DNA from: Gymnopilus junonius
Taxonomy: Eukaryota; Basidiomycota; Agaricomycetes; Agaricales; Galerinaceae
Direction: 5' to 3'
DNA: 64,000 nucleotides
NCBI GenBank assembly: GCA_015501075.1
Contig: JADNYJ010000015.1
Coordinates: 186,001-250,000 of the forward strand
The position numbers and the translations under genes were made by a program. Below, in pieces: positions 37,446-49,400 of the stretch. The notes under the pieces are model-generated. The model was not told the DNA's origin. It saw nothing but the letters and a program-made list of their open reading frames with translations, and made no database searches. Numbering within the stretch: the first letter of the stretch is position 1; every line of letters starts with the position of its first letter.

Positions 37446-37676
37446 TATAAAATCATTGGCCTATGAGTTGAAAACACTGCTCAATGGATAGATTTTAACT
37501 TGATTTTAACTTTATATTTTATTCCAATTTCTGCATAATTGTACATAAACTTCCAGAACCAGATAGTGATCCAAAGGCCCATCAGAAAATAAAATGAACT
37601 TAACATCTGAATAATGTGCCTCTGAAGCTCTATCTGCTACTGGAAAGAAATGTAACACAAGACTCTAATTAAAAAC

Positions 37677-40485
37677 TCAAAAAATTCCCTTTTCAACATC
37701 AGCTGGTGTTAACCATGTAGCTGGCTCCATCTTTCTTAGCAATTGACCAACTAAGGTTCCAGCACCAGGTCCTTGAAGAAATTGAAGGCTGGAGACAATA
37801 AACATCCCCACCTTGCAACGTGAAAGCATTACATTGGTTCTGCGAAGGTTCTTGAGGAAACCCAGGGAGCGAGATCGGACAACTGATATAATAATGAAGT
37901 CTTCCTCATTTCCTAAACAATTATAAGTAAAATCACTGACAAAAAGACAAGATAAAGAATACCTACCTTGAAATGAATCAACATTGAAGCATTTATCCTT
38001 CCAATCTAAACCCTTTGCTTGCATTTCATTTTCAATATAACTTCTTTGCCCATCATATGGTGTAATAATTCTGTAGTTTTTCTCCTGTTCTTCAAGCTTC
38101 TGAGCAAGTAGAAGGATTGCTTCACATTCAGCTTTATTCTAAAGTAAGATTAATAAATTGTAATTAAGAAAGATCAGATAATATACCATAAAAGAGCCTG
38201 ACTCAAGAGGTCTTTCTTGTCCAGGAACATCAAGAAAGTAGCATGCAGTGGTATCACTTCTGACTGGATGTTCAGGATTTGACTTGAGCTTGCTTTCATA
38301 GACTAGTTCTGAGATGACTGTTCCAATTTGTGGTGGCATGCGGTCTATACAATAATAAAAATCATATTAAAATTATAAATATAAATACTATAATAGAGAC
38401 TTACACTGAGTATCCAGAAATTTAACATGCTTTCTTAGATGAGAAACTTCAAAGATACTCTGGAGATCTTGTAAGTCTTCTTGTCCAAAAGGTGGTACTG
38501 TGAAAAGATTGGTTAATATATTTATATAAAATATAATATAATAATAATATTACAAACATTGTTTATCATCTCCAACAAAACATACCTTTCTCAAGGTATG
38601 CTTGAAGTTTGAAAAAACAGGGATATAGTCACCAATTTCAATCTGACTAGCTTCATCCACAACAAGGATCCTCAATGGTATTTCCTTGGTAAATTTTTTG
38701 ATGTTTGAATTAGACAGCATACTGAGAGTGCAAAGCATAACCTTAATGCCTTTGAGATTTGCCTTGTTGGATGCAAAATTGAATTCATCAGACCGAATAG
38801 TATGATTTGTGACTTTGGAGTATAAATGCTCATGCCTATAAAGTTTTAAACTATCAGCAAATTTTAAATAATTAAAATCAATAAATACACACCATTGATA
38901 CATGAAATCTTTTGAAACTAAAACCTTCCAATCCATGTAATTTGTTTTAGCTAGTTTCTCAGCAATGTTTTTGACAGCAACATTGGACTGAGCAACAAGC
39001 CAAATACCTCCTTTATATATAGAAGAAATATGGACAAAGGCTGCAATTACTGATGTTTTTCCAGTGCCAGGTGGTCCTTGAATAAGAGTGATGCGGTCAC
39101 GGTCCAGCCTTGAGTGCATGTGGTTTACAGCTGCCTGCTGAGAAGAGTTGAGTGGGATGGGTGGAAGGACATGATTTCCAGCAGGCTTTGGATCTGCCTC
39201 TTTCAACCATTCTTCAGGCCAAGATAATGAGCCTTCATCACTCTGGGGAAACCAAATGTTCTGGATCCAAGGGCTTTGATCAAGGAGTTTGTCAGTACCT
39301 TGTAAGATCCTGAGGATAGCTGCAGCCCGCTGGGCCTCAGCAGTTGTTGGATCATCCCGGCCAATAGAGGTGATAGTGGTGATAGCATTCTCGGTAAGAT
39401 TATTTGCTGTGATAACATTTGCAGAGCGACCAGATATCCCACCAAGATTGCCATGGACATTGAACTTTCCATGTTGGCCAGTGACTTGTATCTTAAGCTT
39501 CTAAAGTAGCAGACAAATGATCAGCCTAATGACCATACTGATGAACTAATTGTTTAAACTTACTCGTCCTCCACGGAATCTGGTATTAAAGTGCGTTGAG
39601 TTCAATCGAAGTTGTTGATTGTTAGCCACATCAACTGATTGCTCGAACTGGTGAGTGGTTTCTATTGGTTTATTTTGATTTAAGCGAAGTGAATCATGGG
39701 CTATCTTTGAGATGATATTCAGGTGCTTGTGGATGGTAGAAGTTAGGTTCTTTGCATAAGAAGCATATGCCATATGAACTTACATTCGGGGTCAACTTGT
39801 CGGTATTAATCCTGGGCACCTTTTCGAATACCTGCTCACCATTTCCGTATGTTGGCAAGAATTGTGAGACCCAGGCTCGAACTGCCAAGTCAATGATTGT
39901 ATTGGTGTCTTCGGGATTGAATACAGGGTAGAGGAAAGTGTTCTTAATGTTTTCTTTCTTGATTTTCATTTTGTAGGGGGAGTCCGGATCGTTTCCGACA
40001 GCTGTGGTGATCGCGGTGAGAGGCTTACGGTCTACTGCCGAATAAGCAGACTGGATATCGACGGCAGATGCAATGTGCAATCCCAGATCACTGTATAGTG
40101 CCATTGCAAGGGGACCCATGTCGAAGGCGAAGATATCGCCTACGGGGCGGCACAGGATTCTTTCTTCGAGAAGTTTGTGTCCTGCCTCAATGCTTGTCGT
40201 TAGATTGGGCTTATCTCCCGCTGGGCGCCTGGGGTTTCCACGCTTCGGGACTTTGAATTCCACAATACAACAGTTGTCGTTGTCTGAGATGGAAAGACCA
40301 AGCAATCGACCGGTCTCATCATATCCAGGAGAAATGCCCAGAGGGCGGGGATGATCAAATACTGATAAGAGATCGCTGTCTGCGATGGAACTCTCTGGGA
40401 TCCTGATTGTGGACAGTCTGGCAGGGAGGGTGATCCCATCCAAAATGTCTTGCGTCACCGTCAGTTTTTGGAATGTAGGTGGCAT
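37677..40485 (-). CDS. helicase B: exonuclease-like domain plus Upf1-like SF1 helicase, paralogue of helicase A
   Basis: Same architecture as helicase A. The N-terminal region (40485-39800) has FAFDMGPLAMALYSDLGLHI and SAVDIQSAYSA, again like a WRN/RNase D fold without all metal-binding acids. The linker (39800-39230) aligns with that of A (GQHGKFNVHGNLGGISG; ITTITSIGRDDP). The helicase core has GPPGTGKTSVIAAF, AQSNVAVKNIAEKLA, WHEHLYSK, VVDEASQIEIGDY, GDDKQCLPPFG across an intron, LDTQYRMPPQIG, RIITPYDGQRS, FNVDSFQGNEEDF and NVMLSRCKVGMF. It ends VEKGIF at 37677. Exons and introns below about 39,550 are AT-rich, those above are not. Roughly 755 residues. Divergent from COX11 with 188 bp between starts. 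Confidence 0.8.
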
Positions 40486-40673
40486 AACTCCAGAATGTTG
40501 GTGAAAGTGAAGGTCAAAAAGGTCAAAAGTGTAAATAGAAATGGCCTATCATTGTAAGCTGCCAGCAGCCTCGAGGTGAATGTTCAATTTACTTATTAAT
40601 AGGCTATTCTCTGAGTATCTGATACTGAGACGCGTCCGACTCGTGACTTTATTATCTTCACCAATCACTTCCA

Positions 40674-41780
40674 ATGTATTTTCTGCGGTCTATCTCTCGG
40701 GCGCCTTTGACAGTCAGTAGCCTCCGCATCCTATCTGTTCTCGGAGACTAAGTGGTTTGCCGTTTTGGTTAGCTCAGGTTTTCGCCGATTCCTTGTCGAC
40801 ATTCGTACTTTCGTGGCTCCTTACTTGACAAGTCGTTCCAACAGCCATGGCGGAAAATGTCTACCGAACCTTCCTCTCCGGGGAAAATACGATCTTCTTT
40901 TACACGAAGCCCATCTCCAGCGAAAACAAGAAGTGAAGTGTACAGAGCTAAGAATCGAGCTTTGCTGATGTATAGCGCTGCTGTCGTACGTCAAATTCGA
41001 ATACACTTTATCTTGGAGACTAATCTTGCCGACCTAGATCGTCTTTGCTGTTGGTGCCAGTTATGCCGCCGTTCCTCTGTACCGAATGTTCTGCGCTGCT
41101 ACAGGGTTTGCCGGGACACCAAACGTCGGGACAGGTCGGTTCGAACCTGAACGCTTAGTCCCCATACAGGATGCAGGTCGCATCAAAGTCCATTTCAATG
41201 CTGATCGATCCGAACTACTTCCTTGGACCTTTACGCCACAGCAAAGGTTTGTCAGCGTCTTGCCAGGAGAGACGAGTTTGGCTTTCTACAAAGCGAAGAA
41301 CAACTCAAAGAAGGATATCATTGGAATTGCGACATACAATGTCACGCCCGACAGAGTTCGTTTTATATGGTCTCAAATTTCTACTTTGCATTCACCTATT
41401 TTCTTGCGCTCAAACAGGTCGCTCCGTATTTCTCTAAAGTGGAGTGCTTCTGTTTTGAGGAACAGCGACTTTTGGCTGGCGAAGAGGTTGACATGCCTTT
41501 ACTATTCTTCATAGATAAAGACATTTTAGACGACCCGGCATGCCGAAATGTAGAGGATGTTGTGTTGTCTTACACTTTCTTCCGGTAAGCACCTAATGCT
41601 TTTAATCAAGTTCAAATATTGATTTGAACAAGGGCTCGTCGAAATGAACATGGGCAATTGGAGCCTGACGCTGAAGAAGATGTCATTCAAAATTCACTAG
41701 GTTTTGGGGGTTATGAGCACGCACCCAAAGCGGAAATTCGAAATTCCATTGAGAGTTCAAACCCTGATTCCTCGTCCTAG
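40674..41780 (+). CDS. COX11: cytochrome c oxidase copper chaperone COX11
   Basis: Inner-membrane Cu(I) chaperone that builds the CuB site of complex IV. The conserved part reads KNRALLMYSAAV, intron, IVFAVGASYAAVPLYRMFC (membrane segment) and ATGFAGTPNVGTGRFEP, then the beta domain with the copper motif ECFCFEEQ. The TAG is at 41778-41780. I place the start at 40674 (MYFLRSISRAPLT), an Arg-rich mitochondrial leader joined through a 60 bp intron (40713-40772, GTCAGT...GACTAAG...TTAG) in correct phase. If that intron is wrong, the start is the ATG at 40857. The 3' end lies 59 bp from the convergent RAD2 gene. Confidence 0.87.
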
Positions 41781-41839
41781 ATAACTCTGATATTATATGG
41801 TGCATGATCTTATACCTTAAAATGAATAATAATAAATAT

Positions 41840-44800
41840 CTACTCTGGTGGCGAACGTATGGGCTCATCATTATTCTCGATGACTACAGGGCTAGGATCT
41901 TTTTGAGGGGCTTTTTTGTGTATCCTCGGCCTGAGATTCACCTCGCGCTCAATCACGAAGTCACTGGCATCAAGAGGAACGAAGGCATCGTCATCGTTTT
42001 CTGAAACTGCTTCTCCGCTCTTCTGTGCTCCTCCTCCTCCCCGTGATCTTCCCCTCCCTCTGGAGACAGCCTTTCCGCCCCGTCGGGTTTTTGGGGCCTT
42101 AGCCTTTTCTTTTCCTTTGGATGGATTCTCTTTGCTTCCTGAAGTTGTAGTTCTCCTCTTTTGTTTTTTGGCAAGAGGTTGCTCTCCCATGTCACTACTG
42201 CTACTGTCATTATCGGAACCTTCGTCATTGATGAGTCTGGATGTAGCCCGAGACGGAGGAGTTAAAGAGTAACTCCTCTGACGCTTTCTGAAATCAGAGA
42301 TGACCTGCTGAAGACGCTTGCTCTGATAAGCTTGTCGTTGGCGAGGTGCGTATGTGCCATTCCCTGCTGAAATATCTAGGAATTCATTCAAATTGCCTTG
42401 CCTATTCAATGCTGCTGCCTGGAAAAATGATTGGCAAGGACCATTTGGAACTGATGAAGGCAAAACACACCTGGTTTCGTTTGTTCATTCGTTGAATGAT
42501 TGGCAAAAGGAGTTCGTCGACTTTTGACTGCTTCCAGCTTAATTCTTGCTGGAAAAAACTGTTACAGATAAGTACAGTATTTTCTATTTCAAAAACTTTG
42601 CCCTACGCTCGGAGGCCGTCGAGATCTGGGATGCCCCACTTAAAGGGTTCTTCTGAACTATCTACTGTTGGGTGGTAGTACGCGTCCCTCTGAGTGCCAT
42701 CAGCTAGATGATAACCCAGGGAGTCAATACAACATACCACAACGGAGTTAGGCCAATCACTGGGTAAGTACAATTTTTTGAATTTCTTCTTCTAAGAGGG
42801 ACCTCGGTCAGGAGAGCAGCGAGTCCACGGTGTAAAAATCGACTCACGAACTGCTTGCGGAATTTCGACTCATTATCCTCAGGTCGGTCCTTTCCCGATT
42901 GCACTTTTATCCACCAATCCTTGAACTTATGAAGACCGTTGTGTCCAGGAAATTCCTTCAAAAGCTCCATAGCAACGACAGGCCCAACACCAGGCAATCC
43001 TTCAGTGTAGTCGCTGCCAAGGAGATATGCCAATTGTATTAGTGTGTCACGATCAAGACCCAGTTCCCTGGATAAATCAGAGAGTAAGAAACATTCCACT
43101 GTCTTCGACTGATTGAACATGTTCTTGTAGACTCTTTGGGCACCGAAGAGAAAAACATCCGAGTCGTCCGTAATGACGCCATCAACCAATCCAAGTGACA
43201 CGAGTTCAGCGCACTGTGCTTCTGCCTCCATGGGAGCCGTGATATAGGGAATCCCGAACAGGCGTAGCATGGTCTGCATATAACCGTTTAGTTTACACTT
43301 GAAGGAGAAAGAAGCCAAGGGTTATACCATGATTTGAGTGACCATCTGTTGAGTGATATCTTCTGAATCTCGCAAAGCAATTTTCCGCTGCTGATTGAGG
43401 ATCTCAATTTCTTCATCGATCTCTCTCCTGACATCGTCAACATCTTTGCCCTTTACTTGAGACATGAATCGAGCAAACTCTCCTTCCTCTGCGTGGACAT
43501 CTATTTCGTGAGCTGGGTCCCAATCTTCGGGCTCGACAGGCGAAGAAGGTCGAGATTCAAGTTCATGAGTAGGAGAAGGGGTCCTTGAAGGAACAAATAG
43601 CGGCCCTCTAATCTGATCGTCGGTTTCAAAAGGAGAAGATGATTTCTGGGGTTCTGGAGGGGTCAACTGGTGTAGTTCGTCAAGGTCGAAATCCGGGGTT
43701 TGAGCAGATAAAGTTGGAGGTACTGACTGCTCTCTGGGATTTGCTTCGATCGCAGCAGATACCATAAAATGATTCACAGCTGTGACTTCAATGGGGACCT
43801 CGTCCATATCTTCGTCTGATTCTGATGAAACCTGAGCATGCAAATCGACATCTTCGACAGGTTGAAGAAGGTTCCCAGAAAGAGTAAACGAAGAGACTGT
43901 TTCTAATACTCCAATTGAAGGCAGATGTTGTTCAACAATTTCAGAGGCTGGAGATGGCTCTGTATCTGACCAATTTCTTTGAATGGCTGAAGGAGATTTG
44001 TAGACAGACTGAATGTCGGAGGATGTAATGGGTCCGATATACCGACGGCGGACGGTTTATCCACGTCATCGAAGTCTTTCTGCGACTCGTTTGATTCAGA
44101 CCTTTCCGTTCCCAATATAACGGGAGGCACAACTTCTTCCATGCTCTCATCGGTATCAGATGTGACCTGAGGTACAGTAACAATCTTGGATGAGGAGGAT
44201 GGCATTCGAAACAATGATGAAACGTTGTTCGCTTTAGATGGGGTTGAATTTATACGGCTTGCACCAGCATTCGCTATTGAAAGAGCTGTATCGAGACGGT
44301 TTGGTGTCGTAAAATCTACATAGAAGTCATCGTCAGACGAAACATCTCTTTTCTTGGACGGGGTTTCCTTTTGGCGAGCAGAAGGGGATGGTTGGACTTC
44401 CGTAGCTCTGGACTGATCGAGAGACTGTTGGATGGCATATGCAAGTAGATCATCATCATCTTCAGAATCATTAGGTCGAGCGGGTTGCGTTAGTTCAGTA
44501 GCGTCATCTTCAAAGTCAAATAGAGTAGCGGGTTTTGTTTTGGTTTTGCGATGAATTGGTCTGGTGATTAATGGCCGGAGACCCTTTGTGGTGTTTCTTT
44601 TAGAAATCCCATCTAAAGCCATTTCTCTTCGGTATTCACGCAGATGAGAGTCAGGAATGGCTGACATAGGTCTTGGGGATCCACATTAGTGAGGAATACA
44701 GACGAGTGATAATGCGTGCTTACACTTCTACTTCCTCCATGTCTGCGTCACTATCCTCTTCTTTTGTGGGGACATCTTCATGATCGATTACTATCGGCTT

Positions 44801-45967
44801 TTCACGAGTTCCAGTGTCTTTTATCCCTAATATCCAGCCACCAAACTCGCCCTCATTTTTCATAAGAATGTATTCCTTGTTCCGCTCGCTTGCAATACGA
44901 ACAGGTATGGCAATATGGGCACTTCCTATGGTGTCCGTTGTTATGAGAAGCTGCTGCGTCAAGGCATTTCGTTGACGAAGGTTCTCAATTTGCTGCTTAG
45001 AGAAATCAAGAGGCGTCTTCGAAGACGTGAGCATTTTGTGCAGTCGAGCATAAGACGTCTGGCGAGATTTCAACCTGAGATCACCGATGATTTCATACTG
45101 TACTTCGGTAGGAAGCTCTCGAAATGCAGGCGAATTAATATTAAAGTCTTCTGGGCGCATTTGTTCAATGAAGGCTTGGAGCTCGTCTTCTGTTGCAAGG
45201 CGAGGGTCCGGAGCTGCAGACCGAGTAGCCTTCGAGATGGTTTCCTCAAGGTTTACTTCAGGCAGGCTGTAGGGGTCTTGATCGCGAAACTTGTTCTTCT
45301 TTTGGGAACTAGACGAAGGAGTGGGTGGTATCCGTTTAGCAGGCGTCTTGGGTGCTGAGCCGTCGACATCTTCTAAGTAAACAGTGTTTTCGTCCAGCAC
45401 ATTGCTTCTGGTTTCTCGGTTCTTTCCTTTGGATTTCGGACTGGTAAGGTATTCAGCCAGGGAGATTACATTCGTAAGTTGGGTACATACTCAGCATGAT
45501 TCAATGCCTCACGTCTCAATTGGGCTGCCAGAAGTTTCTCTGCTAATTTAGAGTGACTTGTTGCTGCACCACTCTTCTTTTTCCTCCTGTCGTTCTGAGT
45601 ATGTGTTTCAGTTACGTTCTGCAATGCAGTAAATCAGTCCATACCAGAGTGTTCCTCTTCAGAGCAGGAGCGCCACCATCAAATACAAAAACGGGCTTGA
45701 TACCATAAAACAACAGCTTAGATATCCGACGTAAGAAACCTAGGACGTGAGCATTGACCAGGACGCGTCCTTCCTTGTCCCGCATTGTTGCTTGGAACTG
45801 GTACAGCCAAATGCTTGAGTCGATGGCCAGTGTCTTCCCTTCAACAGTTTCGAGCCTTCAAGTAACATGCCACCTATGAATAGTACACGCGCGCGAGAGG
45901 GACAAGATAATTACATTACTGGCCGACCCACTGGCGTAAGTAGGGTCCATAATGACTTTACACCCAT
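41840..45967 (-). CDS. RAD2: structure-specific endonuclease Rad2/XPG (nucleotide excision repair)
   Basis: 3'-side endonuclease of nucleotide excision repair. The ATG at 45967 gives MGVKSLWTLLTPVGRPV; intron 1 is followed by TLAIDSSIWLYQFQATMRDK and VFVFDGGAPALKRNT, the XPG N-region with its metal-binding Asp residues. A long acidic spacer (45400-43320) carries many Ser/Asp/Glu runs and an AIQQSLDQS stretch that looks like a ubiquitin-interacting motif. The I-region holds ITAPMEAEAQCAELV, GVITDDSDVFLFGA and the helix-hairpin-helix GSDYTEGLPGVGPVVAMEL. The C-terminus (42463-41840) is basic and Ser-rich, with a KRRTTTSG-type nuclear localisation patch, ending NDEPIRSPPE. About 1,200 residues, the usual size for the family. 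Confidence 0.92.
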
Positions 45968-46460
45968 CCTACTTGAAGAATCAGCTCATCAAGTCCCTGA
46001 GAGTCGACGAGCAAATCCTAGCCCCGGTAAATGTCGCTGACTGAAGGTAAGGCAGCAGGTGGCCTTGCAGTAAGTCGATGAACGGACAAGAAATGGAGGA
46101 ACATTGCGGTCCCGGCTAAAGCCTCTAAAATTAGACATCCAACCTGACGCGTAAATTGCTTCCTTTTATAAGAGTCACACAAGCAGAGAGCTGGAAAGAC
46201 CAATGTTGAATGCATTAAGCGGAAACGATGTACGATAATTTTCATAGACTACGCCATTATAATAAAGCCAGAAAGAAGATAATCCTCGCGGAAGAAAGCA
46301 ACAAAAGCAAGGTATATTACATAGATAAGGAGAGGATATGTGCATAACAATCGGTCAGGGGACGGAGCAAAAAAAAAGGAGCGAGATCTACCAATATTTG
46401 CGAATATGTAAGTCCGTGTCCGTGTCGTGAATTCATGGTGGTCCTTGAGAAAAAAATATT
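45968..46460. other. intergenic, RAD2 promoter / CAF120-like 3' end
   Basis: About 490 bp; no supported gene. An A-rich stretch lies near 46370. Confidence 0.5.
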
Positions 46461-49400
46461 TTACTTGGGGGATGTTGGTTGATCAGCGGCTTCAGTGACT
46501 CCGCGGGCTAAGGGAGAGTTTCGGCTGGCGGGAGAGCTTGTGCGAGAAACGAACTGGGAAGCTGGGTTAGGCGGCAACAAGCCTGTGTCATTCCCTGTAG
46601 AGGGCGTATTGTTGTTGAGGCCTGGCGAAGATTTTGGGTCGAAATTGGACATTCCAGTGGTCTGCATTTGCAGAGGTCCAACAGAGGGAGCACCCATCCC
46701 CATCCCCATCCCCATCCCCATCATTGGCATGCCCATCATCGACATACGAGGGTCAAATCCACCCATAGCAGGGTTCATTCCACCCATGGCCGGGTTCATA
46801 CCTCCCATGTTGTAGTTGAGCTGTGAACCAGCAGCCGGACCACCCTCACCACCACCGCCAACTTGAGATCCCGCAGCGGAGAAGGCCATCATGGCTTGTT
46901 GATAGGCCTGAGCAGCTTGCTGGGCAGCGAACATGTGTTGAGGGTTGAAGCCACCCATCATTCCTGGATAGCCAGACATCATTGGATTCATTCCACCTCC
47001 TGTCATCATTGGGTTCATTCCACCTCCCGTCATCATAGGAGTCAAACCACCACCAGTCATCATCGGGTTCATGCCCATCATAGGATTCATACCCATCATC
47101 ATTGGGTTAGCCATCATCGGGTTATACCCAAATTGACCACCATACATAGACCCACCTTGCTGCATCTGGTCCAGTTGCTGGCGCTGGGCTTCATCGAACC
47201 GCCGCTGTCTCTCTTCCGCCATACGCTTCTCCCGTTCTCGTTCAGTTAACGCAGCACCGACGCCTCCTTCTCGCTTCCTTTCACGCTCATGAGCAGTGAT
47301 CGCGCCTAGAAGACCTGTTTGAGGCGGTGGCGGCTTATTCGGTACATTGACGAGGGAGGCACCAGTTTCACGCGCTAACTCCTCTTGGCGTCTCGCTGAC
47401 CGATCTTGCTTATCCTGCAGCCCAGCAGAGAGGAGACCATGAGGAGTGAAGGCCTTGGTCATAGTCTCTGAAGGCTCAAGCTGGACAAACGTATCTTTGG
47501 CTGGTGCTTGTTCAGGACGGCCGGGAGCATGACCAGGATCCAGGACTTGACTCCAAAGATTCTGACGAGCAGCTCCAGGTTGAGGCGCCTCATTTTGAGT
47601 CCGAATAGGAGTACCATCTTCATACAAAGTGCGTCGGCCTTCGAGAGTGTAATTATCGGAAGGAATCCTGCGCTGAGGCTGAGGCTGGAGGACGTCCTCA
47701 CCTGCAAGAATTTTGTTAGATGAATAAAATAGAAAGGACTCAATACGTCACTAACCAAATCTATTGCCAGGAATTTGGGGCAAATTCCTGGCAGGCCGAA
47801 GATGAGCGGGGGTCTGAGCAATATCATAATCACTTTGACCAGCCTGTCCCTGTAAATTTCTCGAAGAGTTTGTCGAGCCGAGATTAGATGGGACACTCTG
47901 AGACCCACGACCCACTGGTCTTTGTGAATCTGAATCAGCATTGTCCTCGTCGTCCTCTTCCTCTTCCTCCTCCTCCTCCTCCTCCTCACTGCTCTCCCAA
48001 GCCCCACCTATCCTCGACTTTCGTTTACCATTAGCCCTACCCGGTTTGTGAGCAGCAGCAAGGTGAGCGGCTTGCTGTTGTTGCACCTTCAGCTTGCGCT
48101 CAGCAGCCTTATTCGATGGTGCAAAGGACGACTTAAACGGGGGCGCATCCGCAGGTTTGGGCGACGACGCAGACTCCCGGTCGCTAGTCCGAATGTTGAG
48201 GGGCTCGACCTTTGGCAAGTTCGACTGCTGCTGCAGTGGAGAGGGTGTCGAAGCCAGGGCGTCCTGAGAGTCCGCAATGTCCAAGTACGTCAGAGCAGCC
48301 AACGCTTCCTCGTTGTGGTCATCATACGCCAGTTCAGACGATGGCTTGCTGGTAGCCTGCTTACCCTTGTCTTCGTGTTGGAGCATGCCCTCGTCAGTTT
48401 CGGTGACCGCTTGAGAGGATATACTCTCAGCCCCAGTGAAAGATTTAATAGTCGGTGCCTGAGCACGTGCGCCTGAAGGTTTACGCCCGAGGCCAGAACG
48501 TGTTGGGCTTAACGGGGCAGTGGACCCTGGCATACCCGCAGCTTTAGGAGGTGTGGTCTTGGTGTCGATGAAAGCCATTGGCGAACTGCGGCCATGCTCG
48601 GGGCCCTGCTTTTGTACCGCGCCCACGCTGGGTGTATTATTGGGTCGAGAGTCTGAATCATCATCCTCTGAAGACCTCTCATCATCTTCATCCTCATCTG
48701 ATGTTGCTGTCGTTGCCTGTTTGCCTATCAGCTGTTGACGTTTTCGAAGAGAAACGCCGCCAGGAGTATTATTCCCAGAATTAGATTGGTGCATAAAATA
48801 GAGCGCCCCCGGTTCATTAATAAGGTCAATATTATCCTCCGAAGCGGAAGATTGTGCCGTTTTAGAGGGAGGCGACTGCGGACGTTGATTGGAAGGGGTC
48901 TTCTCCCACGTCGTCTTATTGCCGTTCAGTTTTGCTGACCTTTGGTCAGCATCGCTGGCAGGCTCTGGCGATGTACTTCCACCAACAGAATAATTGGACA
49001 AATTCGTTCTGGGCCGAGGCTCCTCAAGAGACGAGTTGCGTAAAAACTGATTGGCGGTACTTGACTGTTGAGCTTGTGGTCTCGAAAAAGCCGAGCTGAA
49101 TGACTGTTGGCTCATCGGAGGGCTTGTATTTCCGAAGGTCGCAACATCTGGAAGTTTGGGCGAATCGGCGGGTGCAGATGTCCCAATAGACGACAGACTC
49201 TTGTTAGCGCTGCTTCCAAAGGAGGGATGTGTGCCATGCGAAGTCGAAGGCTGTGTGCTCATAGTCGTAGCTGACGTGCTGCTCATGAGCGTCTGCGCGT
49301 TCAAAGACGTGGGGCTACCAGGTGGTGGACTATGTGACATAGGTCCATTCAATATTGAAGTAGGGCGCGCAGGCTGTGTTGTGGATGGACCAAGGCCCGA

